NCBI GenBank assembly: GCA_934177545.1
Contig: CAKPPI010000013.1
Coordinates: 1 to 22,161, forward strand
Source: an uncultured Bacilli bacterium
GTDB taxonomy: Bacteria; Bacillota_I; Bacilli_A; RF39; UBA660
Direction of reading: 5' to 3'
DNA: 22,161 bases
A program made the position numbers and the translations under genes. Shown in pieces: positions 1 through 8,156 of this stretch; position 1 is the first letter of the stretch, and each line of letters opens with the position of its first letter. The notes beneath the pieces are model-generated. The model searched no databases. It was given only the letters and a program-made list of their open reading frames with translations, and was not told the DNA's origin.

Positions 1-55
1 GTGTTTACAATAACTATTTTAAGGTATCTATCGCTTTTTGTATATATAAATGGTG

Positions 56-718
56 TCACATCAATTGTAACACTACACTGTTGCTATTGTTACTATTACT
101 ATTATTATTTACTGTATCATTATTAGCAACATTATTCTCTTCTGTTTTAGATGTTGTTTGATTATTTTTATCTGTCTCTTTTTCATCTTCTGTTTCTTTT
201 TTAGCGTATATTAACTTTATTAAACTTCCTTTAACAACTTTACTGTCATTATTAACTTCTTGTTTAATTACTATATTATCTTCCTTATCTTTTGATAATT
301 CTTCTTCTAAAGCTACACTAAAACCTAATTTAGTTAAAATATCTTTGGCTTCATCTTTATTCATCCCTATGACTGATGGTACCTTAACCTCTTCATCAGA
401 AACATAACTATAAAGAGTTATTGTTTGTTTCTTTTTAATTGGACCTACAACACTTTGCTTATAAACCTTTCCAATATTAGCTTCATCAGTAGATACCTTC
501 TCTTTAACTGTAACATCTAACCCTAGTTTTTCTAAAATTTCTTGAGCTGTTCCAATTTCCTCGCCAACCAAATTAGGAACTTTGATTACATTTTCTGTCT
601 TTTCTGAAACTTCTGCCTTGCTACTTTTCTTGTTTGTCCTATTAAAACTTATAAATATTAAAAGACTCAACAATAATAGGATTATTATTCCAACAATTAT
701 TAACTTTTTCTTCTTCAT
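56..718 (-). CDS. Membrane-anchored protein with two PASTA domains, probably frameshifted at its 3' end
   Basis: A Lys-rich start and one hydrophobic helix (about residues 5-25) anchor the protein, placing the rest outside the cell. Two PASTA repeats follow: about 46-107 (starts VIKVPNLVGEEIGTAQEIL) and about 111-174 (starts EVKVPSVIGMNKDEAKDIL), each with the usual VPxLxGxxxxxAxxxL helix. PASTA domains bind muropeptides or lipid II in Ser/Thr kinases and PBPs; no kinase or penicillin-binding domain is present here. A Thr/Asn/Ser-rich linker follows, and the frame stops at TGA (56-58) after the odd tail VVLQLM. Another frame on the same strand is open from about position 83 to the window edge and reads SVTIDVTPFIYTKSDRYLK, so a 2-nt gain or 1-nt loss near 75-79 probably cut off a C-terminal domain. 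The start is supported by AAGGTGAGG just upstream. The gene lies 1 nt after the zinc-ribbon gene stop, in one operon. Confidence 0.75.
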   Translation of the reverse strand: MKKKKLIIVGIIILLLLSLLIFISFNRTNKKSSKAEVSEKTENVIKVPNLVGEEIGTAQEILEKLGLDVTVKEKVSTDEANIGKVYKQSVVGPIKKKQTITLYSYVSDEEVKVPSVIGMNKDEAKDILTKLGFSVALEEELSKDKEDNIVIKQEVNNDSKVVKGSLIKLIYAKKETEDEKETDKNNQTTSKTEENNVANNDTVNNNSNSNNSNSVVLQLM

Positions 719-719
719 A

Positions 720-2426
720 TTACCTCACCTTATAACGATAGACCATTCTCTCTCTTACTTTTACAGTAGAACTAGCTTTTTGTTCTTTATCAGAATATTC
801 ACTCCATGCAGTCCATTTATAAAAGTGATATAAACTATCAGTAGTTTTATTACTATATTTATATTTAACTTTTACTGGGGTAGAAGAAACTATTTTATAG
901 TATATCTTATTTCCATCTGTATTAGTGTAATATTTATCTTTATAGTCATCACCAATTTTATATGTATCTTTTGGTTGATTAGTAATATTTTCAGTTAATG
1001 TATAACTATCATCTTTATTGCAATATGGTTTACTATCATTAGGAATATAAAATCTATTACTAGTTTCATTGGGATTATAATATCCACAAAGTACTGCTTC
1101 ATATTGTTCTTCAATAACCTCTTTATTATTAATAGTTACATCTTTATTACTCTCAAATTTTTTAATTTCTTCTATTGTACTAACTTCTTTTTCTAACTCT
1201 TCAGCATTTGGTAAATTACTTTTATCTAATGTCCATCCTTTTAATGTTCCTTTAGAAGAAGTAGTAGTCTTCTTCGTCTTAGTTGAATATTGTTTCTTTT
1301 TCTCAATAACATACTTACTATCAGTCACATCAGTTGGTAATTTACTAACCCATTTAGACCAGCTATGTTTAGATTGATATATAGTAAAACAAATCGTAAA
1401 GATAGAGAAAGCCAAGATTACAATAATCAATAGAATAATTTTCATTTGTTTTTTAGATACTTTTACTTTCTTAGAATTTTTTTTCTTTTTATCATGTTTT
1501 TGTTTTTTAACTAATGAGGTTTTATCTTTTACATCATTACTAACATTCTCTTGGATTAGTGACTTATTATCTAATACTTGTTCTTTATTTTCTTTAGTTA
1601 CTTCACTTTCTTCAGTCTCTACATTTTCTTGGACTATCTCTTCTTCAGTAGTTTCTTCTATTTCTTCATCTAAAGGGGCTCCACAACTTTCACAAAATTT
1701 ATTATCAGTACTATTTTTACTGCCACAACTTTGACAATATATTATATCTAATACTTCTTCTTGTTCTTTATTTTTTTTAGTTACTTCACTTTCTTCAGTA
1801 TCTATATCTTTTTGAATTATCTCTTCTTCAGAAGTTTCCTCTATTTCTTCATCTAAAGGTGCTCCACAATCTTCACAGAATTTATTATCAGTACTATTCT
1901 TACTACCACAATTTTGACAATATATTATATCGATAGATGTATCTAATACTTCTTGTTCTTCATTTTCTTTAGTTACTTCACTTTCTTCAGTCTCTACATT
2001 TTCTTGGACTATCTCTTCTTCAGTAGTATCTTCTACCTCTTCATCCAAAGATGCTCCACAACTTTCACAAAATTTATTATCAGTACTATTCTTGCTACCA
2101 CAATTTTGACAATATATTATATCGATAGATGTATCTAATACTTCTTGTTCTTCATTTTCTTTAGTTACTTCACTTTCTTCATCCTCTTGAACTATCTCTT
2201 CTTCAGTAGTATCTTCTACCTCTTCATCCAAATGTGCTCCACAACTTTCACAGAACTTATTATTAGCACTATTCTTACTACCACAATTTTGACAATAAAC
2301 TATATTAGTATTAGAATCTGACTTTACATCAACATCATCATCTTCAAATTTATTACCACAAGCAGTACAAAATTTCATATCTAAATAATTATCTTGTCCA
2401 CACTTTTTACATTTTTTTACTCTCAT
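720..2426 (-). CDS. Membrane protein with five tandem cytoplasmic zinc ribbons and an exported Trp-rich domain
   Basis: The 568-residue protein starts with five CxxC-x10-CxxCG zinc ribbons (first Cys at residues 6, 45, 106, 170 and 231). Ribbons 2-5 are each followed by a Glu/Thr-rich acidic linker and are almost copies of one another. A Lys-rich stretch (about 303-327) precedes a single membrane helix (about 329-350), so the ribbons should be cytoplasmic and the C-terminal 215 residues outside. The outer part begins with WSKW and ends with KWTAWSEYS and a basic RMVYRYKVR tail, a style seen in Firmicute exported modules with W-x-x-W strands. The function is unknown; the ribbons may bind zinc or act as protein-protein adaptors. 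The start has AAGGGG 8 nt upstream and a good promoter. The downstream PASTA gene begins 1 nt after the stop. Confidence 0.8.
   Translation of the reverse strand: MRVKKCKKCGQDNYLDMKFCTACGNKFEDDDVDVKSDSNTNIVYCQNCGSKNSANNKFCESCGAHLDEEVEDTTEEEIVQEDEESEVTKENEEQEVLDTSIDIIYCQNCGSKNSTDNKFCESCGASLDEEVEDTTEEEIVQENVETEESEVTKENEEQEVLDTSIDIIYCQNCGSKNSTDNKFCEDCGAPLDEEIEETSEEEIIQKDIDTEESEVTKKNKEQEEVLDIIYCQSCGSKNSTDNKFCESCGAPLDEEIEETTEEEIVQENVETEESEVTKENKEQVLDNKSLIQENVSNDVKDKTSLVKKQKHDKKKKNSKKVKVSKKQMKIILLIIVILAFSIFTICFTIYQSKHSWSKWVSKLPTDVTDSKYVIEKKKQYSTKTKKTTTSSKGTLKGWTLDKSNLPNAEELEKEVSTIEEIKKFESNKDVTINNKEVIEEQYEAVLCGYYNPNETSNRFYIPNDSKPYCNKDDSYTLTENITNQPKDTYKIGDDYKDKYYTNTDGNKIYYKIVSSTPVKVKYKYSNKTTDSLYHFYKWTAWSEYSDKEQKASSTVKVRERMVYRYKVR
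1566..2300 (-). repeat. Four tandem zinc-ribbon plus acidic-linker repeats inside a gene
   Basis: Residues 43-287 of the zinc-ribbon protein are four consecutive copies of a 61-64 residue unit (about 183-192 bp). The units carry the shared core YCQNCGSKNSTDNKFCESCG and linkers such as TTEEEIVQENVETEESEVTK. The DNA copies are nearly identical over long stretches, so the array looks recently expanded and liable to gain or lose units by recombination. Confidence 0.85.
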
Positions 2427-2450
2427 AATTACTGCCCCTTCTACAAAAAT

Positions 2451-2479
2451 ATGATAGCAAATTTTGTATGTATTTTCAA
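2451..2479 (-). promoter_or_regulatory. Promoter of the zinc-ribbon/PASTA operon
   Basis: On the minus strand, TTGAAA (2479-2474) and TATCAT (2456-2451) are separated by 17 nt, a good vegetative sigma-factor promoter. It leaves a short leader before the AAGGGG ribosome site and the ATG at 2426. Confidence 0.6.
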
Positions 2480-2494
2480 TAATTTTTTATAACA

Positions 2495-2535
2495 AATAAA
2501 AACCTCCACCACTAGAGTGAATAGAGGTTATTTTT
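2495..2535 (-). terminator. Intrinsic terminator after the small zinc-ribbon gene
   Basis: AACCTC (2501-2506) pairs with GAGGTT (2524-2529), and the inner CAC/GTG extends the hairpin. On the minus strand the stem is followed by TTTTTATTTG. A T run also lies on the plus side, but no plus-strand gene points at it. It separates the gene at 2544-3299 from the next operon. Confidence 0.7.
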
Positions 2536-2543
2536 TTTATATT

Positions 2544-3299
2544 TTATTTAACATCCCCAACGTATTTCATATTAATATCACCAGGTATTTTCCAACCATT
2601 TTTACCATAATTAACAACTTCAATTTCATATTTAATTCTTTTTGCTTCACTTGATACTTCAGTATTGTTATCAGATAAGCATTGTGATTTATTATCAACT
2701 TCAAAAGATACAGTTGCACGAGAACCTAAAACATTACCAATTGACTTAACTTTTGTTCCAAATTGTTCAACAAATGCCTTAAGTTTTTCACCTTCTATCT
2801 TTTCCACTTTAAAGTTAGTAGCATGACATTTTTGTTCATCAGTTGTCATAGAGTCACCAAAATAAGATGAAATAGTTGTAGCAGTATCATAATCAATTGG
2901 AAAACCTGTAACAGAACTAATAAATCCCATAGTAAGATTACCTCCAATTGATACCATTTTCTGGGTAGACGGATCAAAACAACTAACCATAGTATTATAA
3001 TCCATCTTATCAGTAGCTTCCATAAAGGTTTTAACCACTCCATCTGGTGTTGATACCATATAAGTAAAGTAATAATTAGCTAGTGCTATTATCAAAGCCA
3101 TTAATGAAGAAGCTATTCCTATTTTAAAAACAACACTATGCCCCTTTTTTACTGATTCTTTAACAGCATCTTTAGCTATATCACCAGTTACCTCAATTCC
3201 TTTTTTTACAATACTTGTTTTCTTTGATAGTAATTCTCCACATCCAGCACAAAATCTACTATTATCATTATTTTTTCTTCCACACTTACGACAATACAT
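2544..3299 (-). CDS. Single-zinc-ribbon membrane protein with an exported C-terminal domain
   Basis: The 251-residue protein begins with one zinc ribbon (Cys 3, 6, 17, 20 in MYCRKCGRKNNDNSRFCAGCG). A charged linker follows, then one membrane helix (about 58-80) and an exported region of about 170 residues. The part after the helix (TPDGVVKTFMEATDKMDYNTM) resembles NTF2-like or DUF4878-type domains found in Firmicute surface proteins; this assignment is tentative. I start it at the ATG at 3299 and not at an in-frame ATG five codons upstream, because GGTG precedes it and ribbon proteins normally begin MxCxxCG. Topology matches the larger zinc-ribbon protein next door, suggesting related roles, but a terminator separates them. 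Function unknown. Confidence 0.75.
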   Translation of the reverse strand: MYCRKCGRKNNDNSRFCAGCGELLSKKTSIVKKGIEVTGDIAKDAVKESVKKGHSVVFKIGIASSLMALIIALANYYFTYMVSTPDGVVKTFMEATDKMDYNTMVSCFDPSTQKMVSIGGNLTMGFISSVTGFPIDYDTATTISSYFGDSMTTDEQKCHATNFKVEKIEGEKLKAFVEQFGTKVKSIGNVLGSRATVSFEVDNKSQCLSDNNTEVSSEAKRIKYEIEVVNYGKNGWKIPGDINMKYVGDVK

Positions 3300-3401
3300 A
3301 TCACACCATAACAATAGATATCAACTTTTTATCTCTATTGTTTCCCTTCCTTTATAATTAAATCAAACTTCTATGTTACAAATATTTAATTAATATTCTT
3401 A

Positions 3402-4664
3402 CTACTTAACTATCTTTCCATTTTTATTATATTTCAAGAAGTAAGGGATTAAATCTTTATTATTACCACCTAATTCCTTAGAAGATGTTTGTCCAACAAT
3501 CGTATAGCCATATTTTGTTACTAACATATCACTAAAGTAAATATCTCTACTACCAGTCTCTGTTTTTTTTGTAATTTCTTCTCCATCTTTCTTATACTTA
3601 GCAAAGATACCACTATATCTAAAGATATTATAAGAATCAGTTGATTCTTTTTTATCTTTCTTAGCTGTATGACCAATAGCTACTATATTATCACCATCTA
3701 CAACTACTTTATTAAATCTAGCAGAACTATTAACTCTATATCTCTTTTCATATTTGATATTACCATCTTTATCATATCTTAGTAAGACAGCTTCTGTTTT
3801 CTTATCTTTATCATCTGCTTCTATATTAGTTGTTTTTCCACCTACTACTACAAAGTCATCATCTATTTTAGCCATTGATGAGAAACCAACTACATCAGTA
3901 TATTCATAAGTCTTAATAAATTCTTTTTCACCAGTCTTACTAAATTTAGCAAAGAATCCATATCTAGTAGCATCTTTTCCGACAAGATAAATTGCATCAT
4001 CATCTACTACTACATCATTAAATATTCCTGATTTACTACCACCATAATTAGCACGCCATTTCTCTTTCAAATCAAAGTCATACTTAACCATAATAGCACC
4101 ACCATCAGGATCATTTCCAATAGTCATATTTTCTAAAATACTTTGTCCAATAACTAAATAGCCATCATCCATTACTACTACTTTAGTAAACTTAGTATCA
4201 CCTGCTATTTGTAAAGTCTTAGAGTTTATTTGTTTACCATTTTTATCATAAGTAACAATTAACCCATCCTTAGTTTTTTCCTTAACTTGAGTCTTAGTAT
4301 AAGCAGCAGAACCTACAGCAATATAACCATCTTTAATTTGTTTAGCATCATAGAAATAAGAATCATATCCTTTAGTATAAGCACTTTCAAATACTATTTT
4401 TTCATTCTTATCATATTTAACTAACTTAGCTTTTTGATAGTCTTTACTATACTTATTATATTTACTATGTTTAAAGTCACTACTACCACTACCTAAGTAA
4501 CCATCTTTTAGTTTTTCAATTGAACTTAAGGTATCAACATAAACAGTATTATTATTAGCTTGATAAATTTTAACTCCTATATAAATACCTTCTACTACTA
4601 TAATAGCAATACACACTACCACCAAAAATTTTAACCACTTTAATAATTTTTTATTCTTTTCCAT
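3402..4664 (-). CDS. Membrane-anchored seven-bladed beta-propeller protein
   Basis: A basic N-terminus and one membrane helix (about residues 10-30) are followed by seven repeats of about 50 residues. Each repeat has a strand ending in GYxxVGxx, then a strand of the type xxKYDKxGKxxxxK, as in VKYDFDLKEKWRANYGG and LRYDKDGNIKYEKRYRV. I count seven such blades, with the last complete at the C-terminus (FLKYNKNGKIVK). This matches the delta-60/SBBP-like propeller pattern and suggests an extracellular ligand- or protein-binding platform. No catalytic motif or sorting signal is seen. It begins 8 nt after the tyrS stop with an AGGTG ribosome site, so it is transcribed with tyrS and should respond to the same T-box; no separate promoter is visible in that gap. 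Function unknown. Confidence 0.78.
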   Translation of the reverse strand: MEKNKKLLKWLKFLVVVCIAIIVVEGIYIGVKIYQANNNTVYVDTLSSIEKLKDGYLGSGSSDFKHSKYNKYSKDYQKAKLVKYDKNEKIVFESAYTKGYDSYFYDAKQIKDGYIAVGSAAYTKTQVKEKTKDGLIVTYDKNGKQINSKTLQIAGDTKFTKVVVMDDGYLVIGQSILENMTIGNDPDGGAIMVKYDFDLKEKWRANYGGSKSGIFNDVVVDDDAIYLVGKDATRYGFFAKFSKTGEKEFIKTYEYTDVVGFSSMAKIDDDFVVVGGKTTNIEADDKDKKTEAVLLRYDKDGNIKYEKRYRVNSSARFNKVVVDGDNIVAIGHTAKKDKKESTDSYNIFRYSGIFAKYKKDGEEITKKTETGSRDIYFSDMLVTKYGYTIVGQTSSKELGGNNKDLIPYFLKYNKNGKIVK

Positions 4665-4672
4665 CTTTTCAC

Positions 4673-5905
4673 CTACTTAAATACTATAATGAAGTACTTC
4701 TTCTTTCCTCTTCTAATTATAATATATTTATCTTCAATTGCAACTTCTTTTGTAACCATAAATTCTAAATCTGTTATTTTTTTACCGTTTATACTAATAC
4801 TTCCATTAGTAATAAATTCACGAGCTTCTCTTTTACTTTTACAAATTCCCATTTCTACTAATAAATCTACTAATAGATATTCTTTATCTATTTCTTGTTG
4901 TTCTATTCCCTTAAAGGCTTGTTCTATTTCTTTAGAAGTTAAAGATGCTATATCACCACTAAATAATGATTCACTTATCTTAACAGCTTGTTTATATGCT
5001 TCTTCTCCATGAAGATATGTTATTACTTCATAAGCTAATCTCTTCTGAGCAATTCGTTTTTCTGGTGTTTCATTATGTTCCTTCATAATAGATTCTATCT
5101 CTTCTTTATTTAAGAAGGTATATTTCTTAAGATATTCTTCCATCATTATATCTTCAAAGTTTAGTAGATATTGATACATTTCATAACTAGTAGTCTTTTC
5201 TTCATCTAACCATAAAGCATTTCCATAACTCTTACCTAACTTCTTACCAGTAGAGTCAACAATTAAAGGTACAGAAAAAGCATATACTTCTTCATTATTT
5301 AATTTTCTTATTAATTCTATTCCTGTAGTTAAGTTACCCCATTGATCAGATCCACCAAACTGTAAATCAGCTCCGTAATGGTCATGAATATATTTAAAGT
5401 CATATCCTTGAATTAACATATAAGAAAATTCAGCATAAGAAATACCAATATCCATCTGTCTTTTTACTAAATCTTTATTAATCATATAAGAGACATTTAC
5501 ATACTTTCCAACATCTCTTAAGAAATCAATATAGTTATAGTCTTTAAACCAATCATAGTTATTAACTACTAATGTATCTTCACCAAATAGTTTTTGCATT
5601 TGTTTTTTAATCTTTACAAAGTTACTTTCTATAACTTTAATATCAGCTTTTTCTCTTTCTCCAGTTCCTCTAGGGTCTCCAACTCTTCCTGTAGCACCTC
5701 CTACTAAAATTATTGGTTTATGCCCTGCTCTTCTTAATCTTTCAGCAACTAAGAAAGTAGGAAACTGTCCAATATGAAGGCTATCAGCAGTAGGATCTGC
5801 CCCTATATAGAAAGTCATTCCACCTTTATTTAATTTTTCTTCTAACTCTAAAGATGTCACATCTTTAATTAAACCTCTCCATTTTAAATCTTCATATAAT
5901 GTCAT
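4673..5905 (-). CDS. tyrS: Tyrosyl-tRNA synthetase
   Basis: Charges tRNA-Tyr with tyrosine in the cytoplasm. The class I signatures are present: HIGQ at 44-47 inside GADPTADSLHIGQF, and the KMSKS loop as KLGKS at 222-226. The tyrosine pocket motif YDF and the GGSDQWGN stretch (184-191) are also seen. An S4 RNA-binding domain fills the C-terminus (about 343-405). The length of 410 residues is normal for the bacterial TyrS family with an S4 tail. The start follows AAGGAGG at ideal spacing. Expression is governed by the T-box leader immediately upstream. The beta-propeller gene follows in the same operon. Confidence 0.97.
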   Translation of the reverse strand: MTLYEDLKWRGLIKDVTSLELEEKLNKGGMTFYIGADPTADSLHIGQFPTFLVAERLRRAGHKPIILVGGATGRVGDPRGTGEREKADIKVIESNFVKIKKQMQKLFGEDTLVVNNYDWFKDYNYIDFLRDVGKYVNVSYMINKDLVKRQMDIGISYAEFSYMLIQGYDFKYIHDHYGADLQFGGSDQWGNLTTGIELIRKLNNEEVYAFSVPLIVDSTGKKLGKSYGNALWLDEEKTTSYEMYQYLLNFEDIMMEEYLKKYTFLNKEEIESIMKEHNETPEKRIAQKRLAYEVITYLHGEEAYKQAVKISESLFSGDIASLTSKEIEQAFKGIEQQEIDKEYLLVDLLVEMGICKSKREAREFITNGSISINGKKITDLEFMVTKEVAIEDKYIIIRRGKKKYFIIVFK

Positions 5906-5924
5906 ATTTATTCCTCCTTAAAAT

Positions 5925-5990
5925 ATAAAAAGTTTCTACAAATATAAGGACGGATATCATCCGCGGTACCACCTTATTTCATAGAAACTA
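5925..5990 (-). terminator. T-box terminator hairpin
   Basis: AGTTTCTA (5989-5982 on the minus strand) pairs with TAGAAACT (5938-5931). The inner stems ATAAGG/CCTTAT and CGGAT/ATCCG extend it, and a T run follows at 5931-5927. The hairpin encloses the T-box sequence, so it is mutually exclusive with the antiterminator. Confidence 0.85.
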
Positions 5991-6130
5991 TGCTCTTAAT
6001 AGATTAACGCTCTAACACGATTCTTTCTCCCAATGTGTATTTCATCTAAAACATTATCTTAGTTCCCACCAACCACTAAGTCTCTTAAATAATTATTCTA
6101 AACTACTATCATTCTTCACAGAAATCTAGA
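5925..6130 (-). promoter_or_regulatory. T-box leader of tyrS, tyrosine specifier
   Basis: On the minus strand the highly conserved T-box core AAGGTGGTACCGCGG sits at 5975-5961. Upstream is a Stem I region with a CTTAGT/ACTAAG hairpin capped by GGTTGGTGGGA (about 6083-6061). In the specifier area GATGAAATACACATTGG, the codon UAC (6039-6037) matches tyrosine. Uncharged tRNA-Tyr pairing here would stabilise the antiterminator and let tyrS be transcribed. Specifier placement is by motif, not by folding. Confidence 0.93.
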
Positions 6131-6133
6131 ACT

Positions 6134-6162
6134 ACTATAACATTTTCTTATGAAGATAGCAA
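6134..6162 (-). promoter_or_regulatory. Promoter of the T-box/tyrS operon
   Basis: On the minus strand, TTGCTA (6162-6157) and TATAGT (6139-6134) are 17 nt apart. Transcription would start near 6127, just ahead of Stem I. It lies right after the stop of the upstream SipW-type gene. Confidence 0.7.
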
Positions 6163-6182
6163 GAGTTTTAGAAGACTTTTTA

Positions 6183-8009
6183 CTAACCCAACTTAACAGT
6201 GAATGGATTATTTTTAGTACCATCACCACCAGTAATTACTACATTCGATTTTAAATTAAAGGATGGCTTAATTACATTTTTGTCATTAGGTTTGACAAAA
6301 TATGCATCTCCATTAAATCCAATTCTACGAAGTTCATTATTGCTAGAAGGAGTTATCGCCCAAAGATTATAATTATTTTCATACACATCAAATTGACTAT
6401 TAAAAAGTTCACCAATTCGTAACATACCAACTTTTGCAACAGCAACCTTACTTACTAAAGTATTATTTTCAACATTACTATACTTAGTTAATTTATAATT
6501 TCCATCTAGTTTCCCTAAATACCATGTCGTATTATCTTCTATCATCTTTAATTCATCATTCGTAAAATATGAATTAGATAAATAATCATTATTTAAAAAT
6601 TTTCCTATCACAGTAGATGAAGAATAGATAATAGACTCATTATCAAACATCAAACTTTTCCATCCACCATTTTCAATTAATGGATTAGCACTAACTATTT
6701 TTGTCCCCATTCCATTTTCATGGCTTACTATTCGATATAGATTATTTTCTCCTGTTCCAAAGTTTATATATTCGCCACTATATCTAGTTGATAGTAAACT
6801 ACCTGATGGTTTTTCATTATCTCCTTTTAATCTATATGGATTATTTTTTGTACCATTGCCATCTATAATTTTTACTGATGATTTCAAATTTATGGATGGT
6901 CTAACACCAAAAGGATAACCTGTATCATAAATTGATAAATATCCTAAATAGTTAAATGTATATAAATGAACTGAATCTGTGGGAGATATAGTATAGGAAT
7001 ACAAAGCATTATTTAAATAACCATTTTCTGAGGTAGTATTTTTATAACTCATTGCATATTCATAAGCGTTTAATAAACCAACTGTACTTGTTACTAAATT
7101 TGTTTTTTCTGGTTTAGTGGCTATTTCTGTAGTCATGGTGGTATTCCAAACACTATCCATTTTAATAAACTTTTCTGGTTCTCTTAAGTTACCTAAAAAG
7201 CCATCCACACTAGTATCATTTAACCACTGTTCCATATAACTACCTTTAAAATTTGAATTATTGTATGGATTAAAAGGAATAATTGATATATTCCATTGGG
7301 TAACCAACTTTACAGAATTATCTGATGAATCAATTGATACTGCTCTCCATAACTTTCCACTATACCAAATATAATTATTAGGATTATCACCAGTAATAAA
7401 TGTCTGTTCAGAATCACTAGTATCTATAGCACCATTATTTCCTACTCCCTTTAACAACTTACCAGCTACTGTATCATTTGTCTTATTACTTGTACTACTG
7501 ACTACTATTTTACTTTTGTAAACTTTATCTTGAATACTATTATCAGCATCTGATGATATCCATAAGTATAGTTTATAAGTTACAGATTTACCAGTTGCTA
7601 ATGATGTTTCATCTACTATTCTATAAGTTGATGTACCTAAGTCTTTTAACCTCCTTATACCTGAATCATAACCATCAGAACCAGTTAATCTCATCTTTAA
7701 ATAATTTGTATCTAATGTATTAGCTAATTCTTCTTCATTAGATACCGTATAGTATGCATCAACATCACCACTATTAGTAATAGTAAAAGTATAAGGTGTT
7801 GTATTCATGCCATTTTCATCAGTCATTGGCATGGCATTATTCATAGTAATTGCATTGCCTTCAGTAAAGTCTACTTTTAAAGTACCTACTTGCATACTTA
7901 GTTTTTCACTTTTAAATGATTTGGTAAGTAAAGCATAACTACTACCTATAAGTGCAATTATGCTTATTAGTATTAAAACTATTAAGACTATTATTTTCCT
8001 ATCTTTCAT
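6183..8009 (-). CDS. SipW-type secreted surface protein with duplicated C-terminal module
   Basis: The N-terminus is a SipW-like signal: a hydrophobic stretch (5-24) followed by SSYALLTKSFKS. Next comes a TasA/camelysin-like region with VGTLKVDFTEGN (about 41-52) and a beta-sandwich up to about 175. The rest is two related modules, about 208-396 and 412-608. Each opens with a strand pair (YIWYSGKLWRAVS and INFGTGENNLYRIVS). Each closes with nearly the same motif (VRPSINLKSSVKI..DGNGTKNNPY and IKPSFNLKSNVVI..GDGTKNNPF), like DUF6273-type modules. Exported by signal peptidase, possibly assembling at the surface or into fibres by analogy with TasA. No cognate SipW peptidase is in the window. The start has AAGGATGA upstream, and a small ORF overlaps it by ATGA. 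The leader upstream is unusual. Confidence 0.8.
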   Translation of the reverse strand: MKDRKIIVLIVLILISIIALIGSSYALLTKSFKSEKLSMQVGTLKVDFTEGNAITMNNAMPMTDENGMNTTPYTFTITNSGDVDAYYTVSNEEELANTLDTNYLKMRLTGSDGYDSGIRRLKDLGTSTYRIVDETSLATGKSVTYKLYLWISSDADNSIQDKVYKSKIVVSSTSNKTNDTVAGKLLKGVGNNGAIDTSDSEQTFITGDNPNNYIWYSGKLWRAVSIDSSDNSVKLVTQWNISIIPFNPYNNSNFKGSYMEQWLNDTSVDGFLGNLREPEKFIKMDSVWNTTMTTEIATKPEKTNLVTSTVGLLNAYEYAMSYKNTTSENGYLNNALYSYTISPTDSVHLYTFNYLGYLSIYDTGYPFGVRPSINLKSSVKIIDGNGTKNNPYRLKGDNEKPSGSLLSTRYSGEYINFGTGENNLYRIVSHENGMGTKIVSANPLIENGGWKSLMFDNESIIYSSSTVIGKFLNNDYLSNSYFTNDELKMIEDNTTWYLGKLDGNYKLTKYSNVENNTLVSKVAVAKVGMLRIGELFNSQFDVYENNYNLWAITPSSNNELRRIGFNGDAYFVKPNDKNVIKPSFNLKSNVVITGGDGTKNNPFTVKLG

Positions 8010-8089
8010 ATGCTAATCATCCTTTCATTCTTAGCATTTCTAAAAATTACATATTTATACTTTTGACAGTTTGATATTACTGCTCTCAT
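8006..8089 (-). CDS. Candidate 27-residue upstream ORF coupled to the surface-protein gene
   Basis: An ATG at 8089 opens a 27-codon ORF (starts MRAVISNCQKYKYV, ends NERMISI). Its TGA overlaps the ATG of the SipW-type gene as ATGA, the classic arrangement for translational coupling. A GAAAGG lies about 13 nt upstream. The peptide is basic and has no recognisable domain. It could be a chance ORF in AT-rich DNA; the exact overlap is the only strong point in its favour. Confidence 0.3.
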   Translation of the reverse strand: MRAVISNCQKYKYVIFRNAKNERMISI

Positions 8090-8122
8090 TCTGTCCACTA
8101 CCTTTCTATTTAATAATCACAA

Positions 8123-8156
8123 AAAAGATAGGACTAATCTTATAGTTCTATCTTTT
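8123..8156 (-). terminator. 14-bp intrinsic terminator or attenuator
   Basis: A 14-bp stem (8123-8136 with 8143-8156, one G-U pair) with a 6-nt loop is followed on the minus strand by six T. It ends transcripts coming from ytxH and/or attenuates the SipW-type gene downstream. The A/T flanks make it potentially bidirectional. Confidence 0.85.

Noticed and set aside
1566..2300. Regularly spaced repeats that might be a CRISPR array
   Set aside because: Units are 183-192 bp, lie in frame within one gene and encode zinc ribbons.
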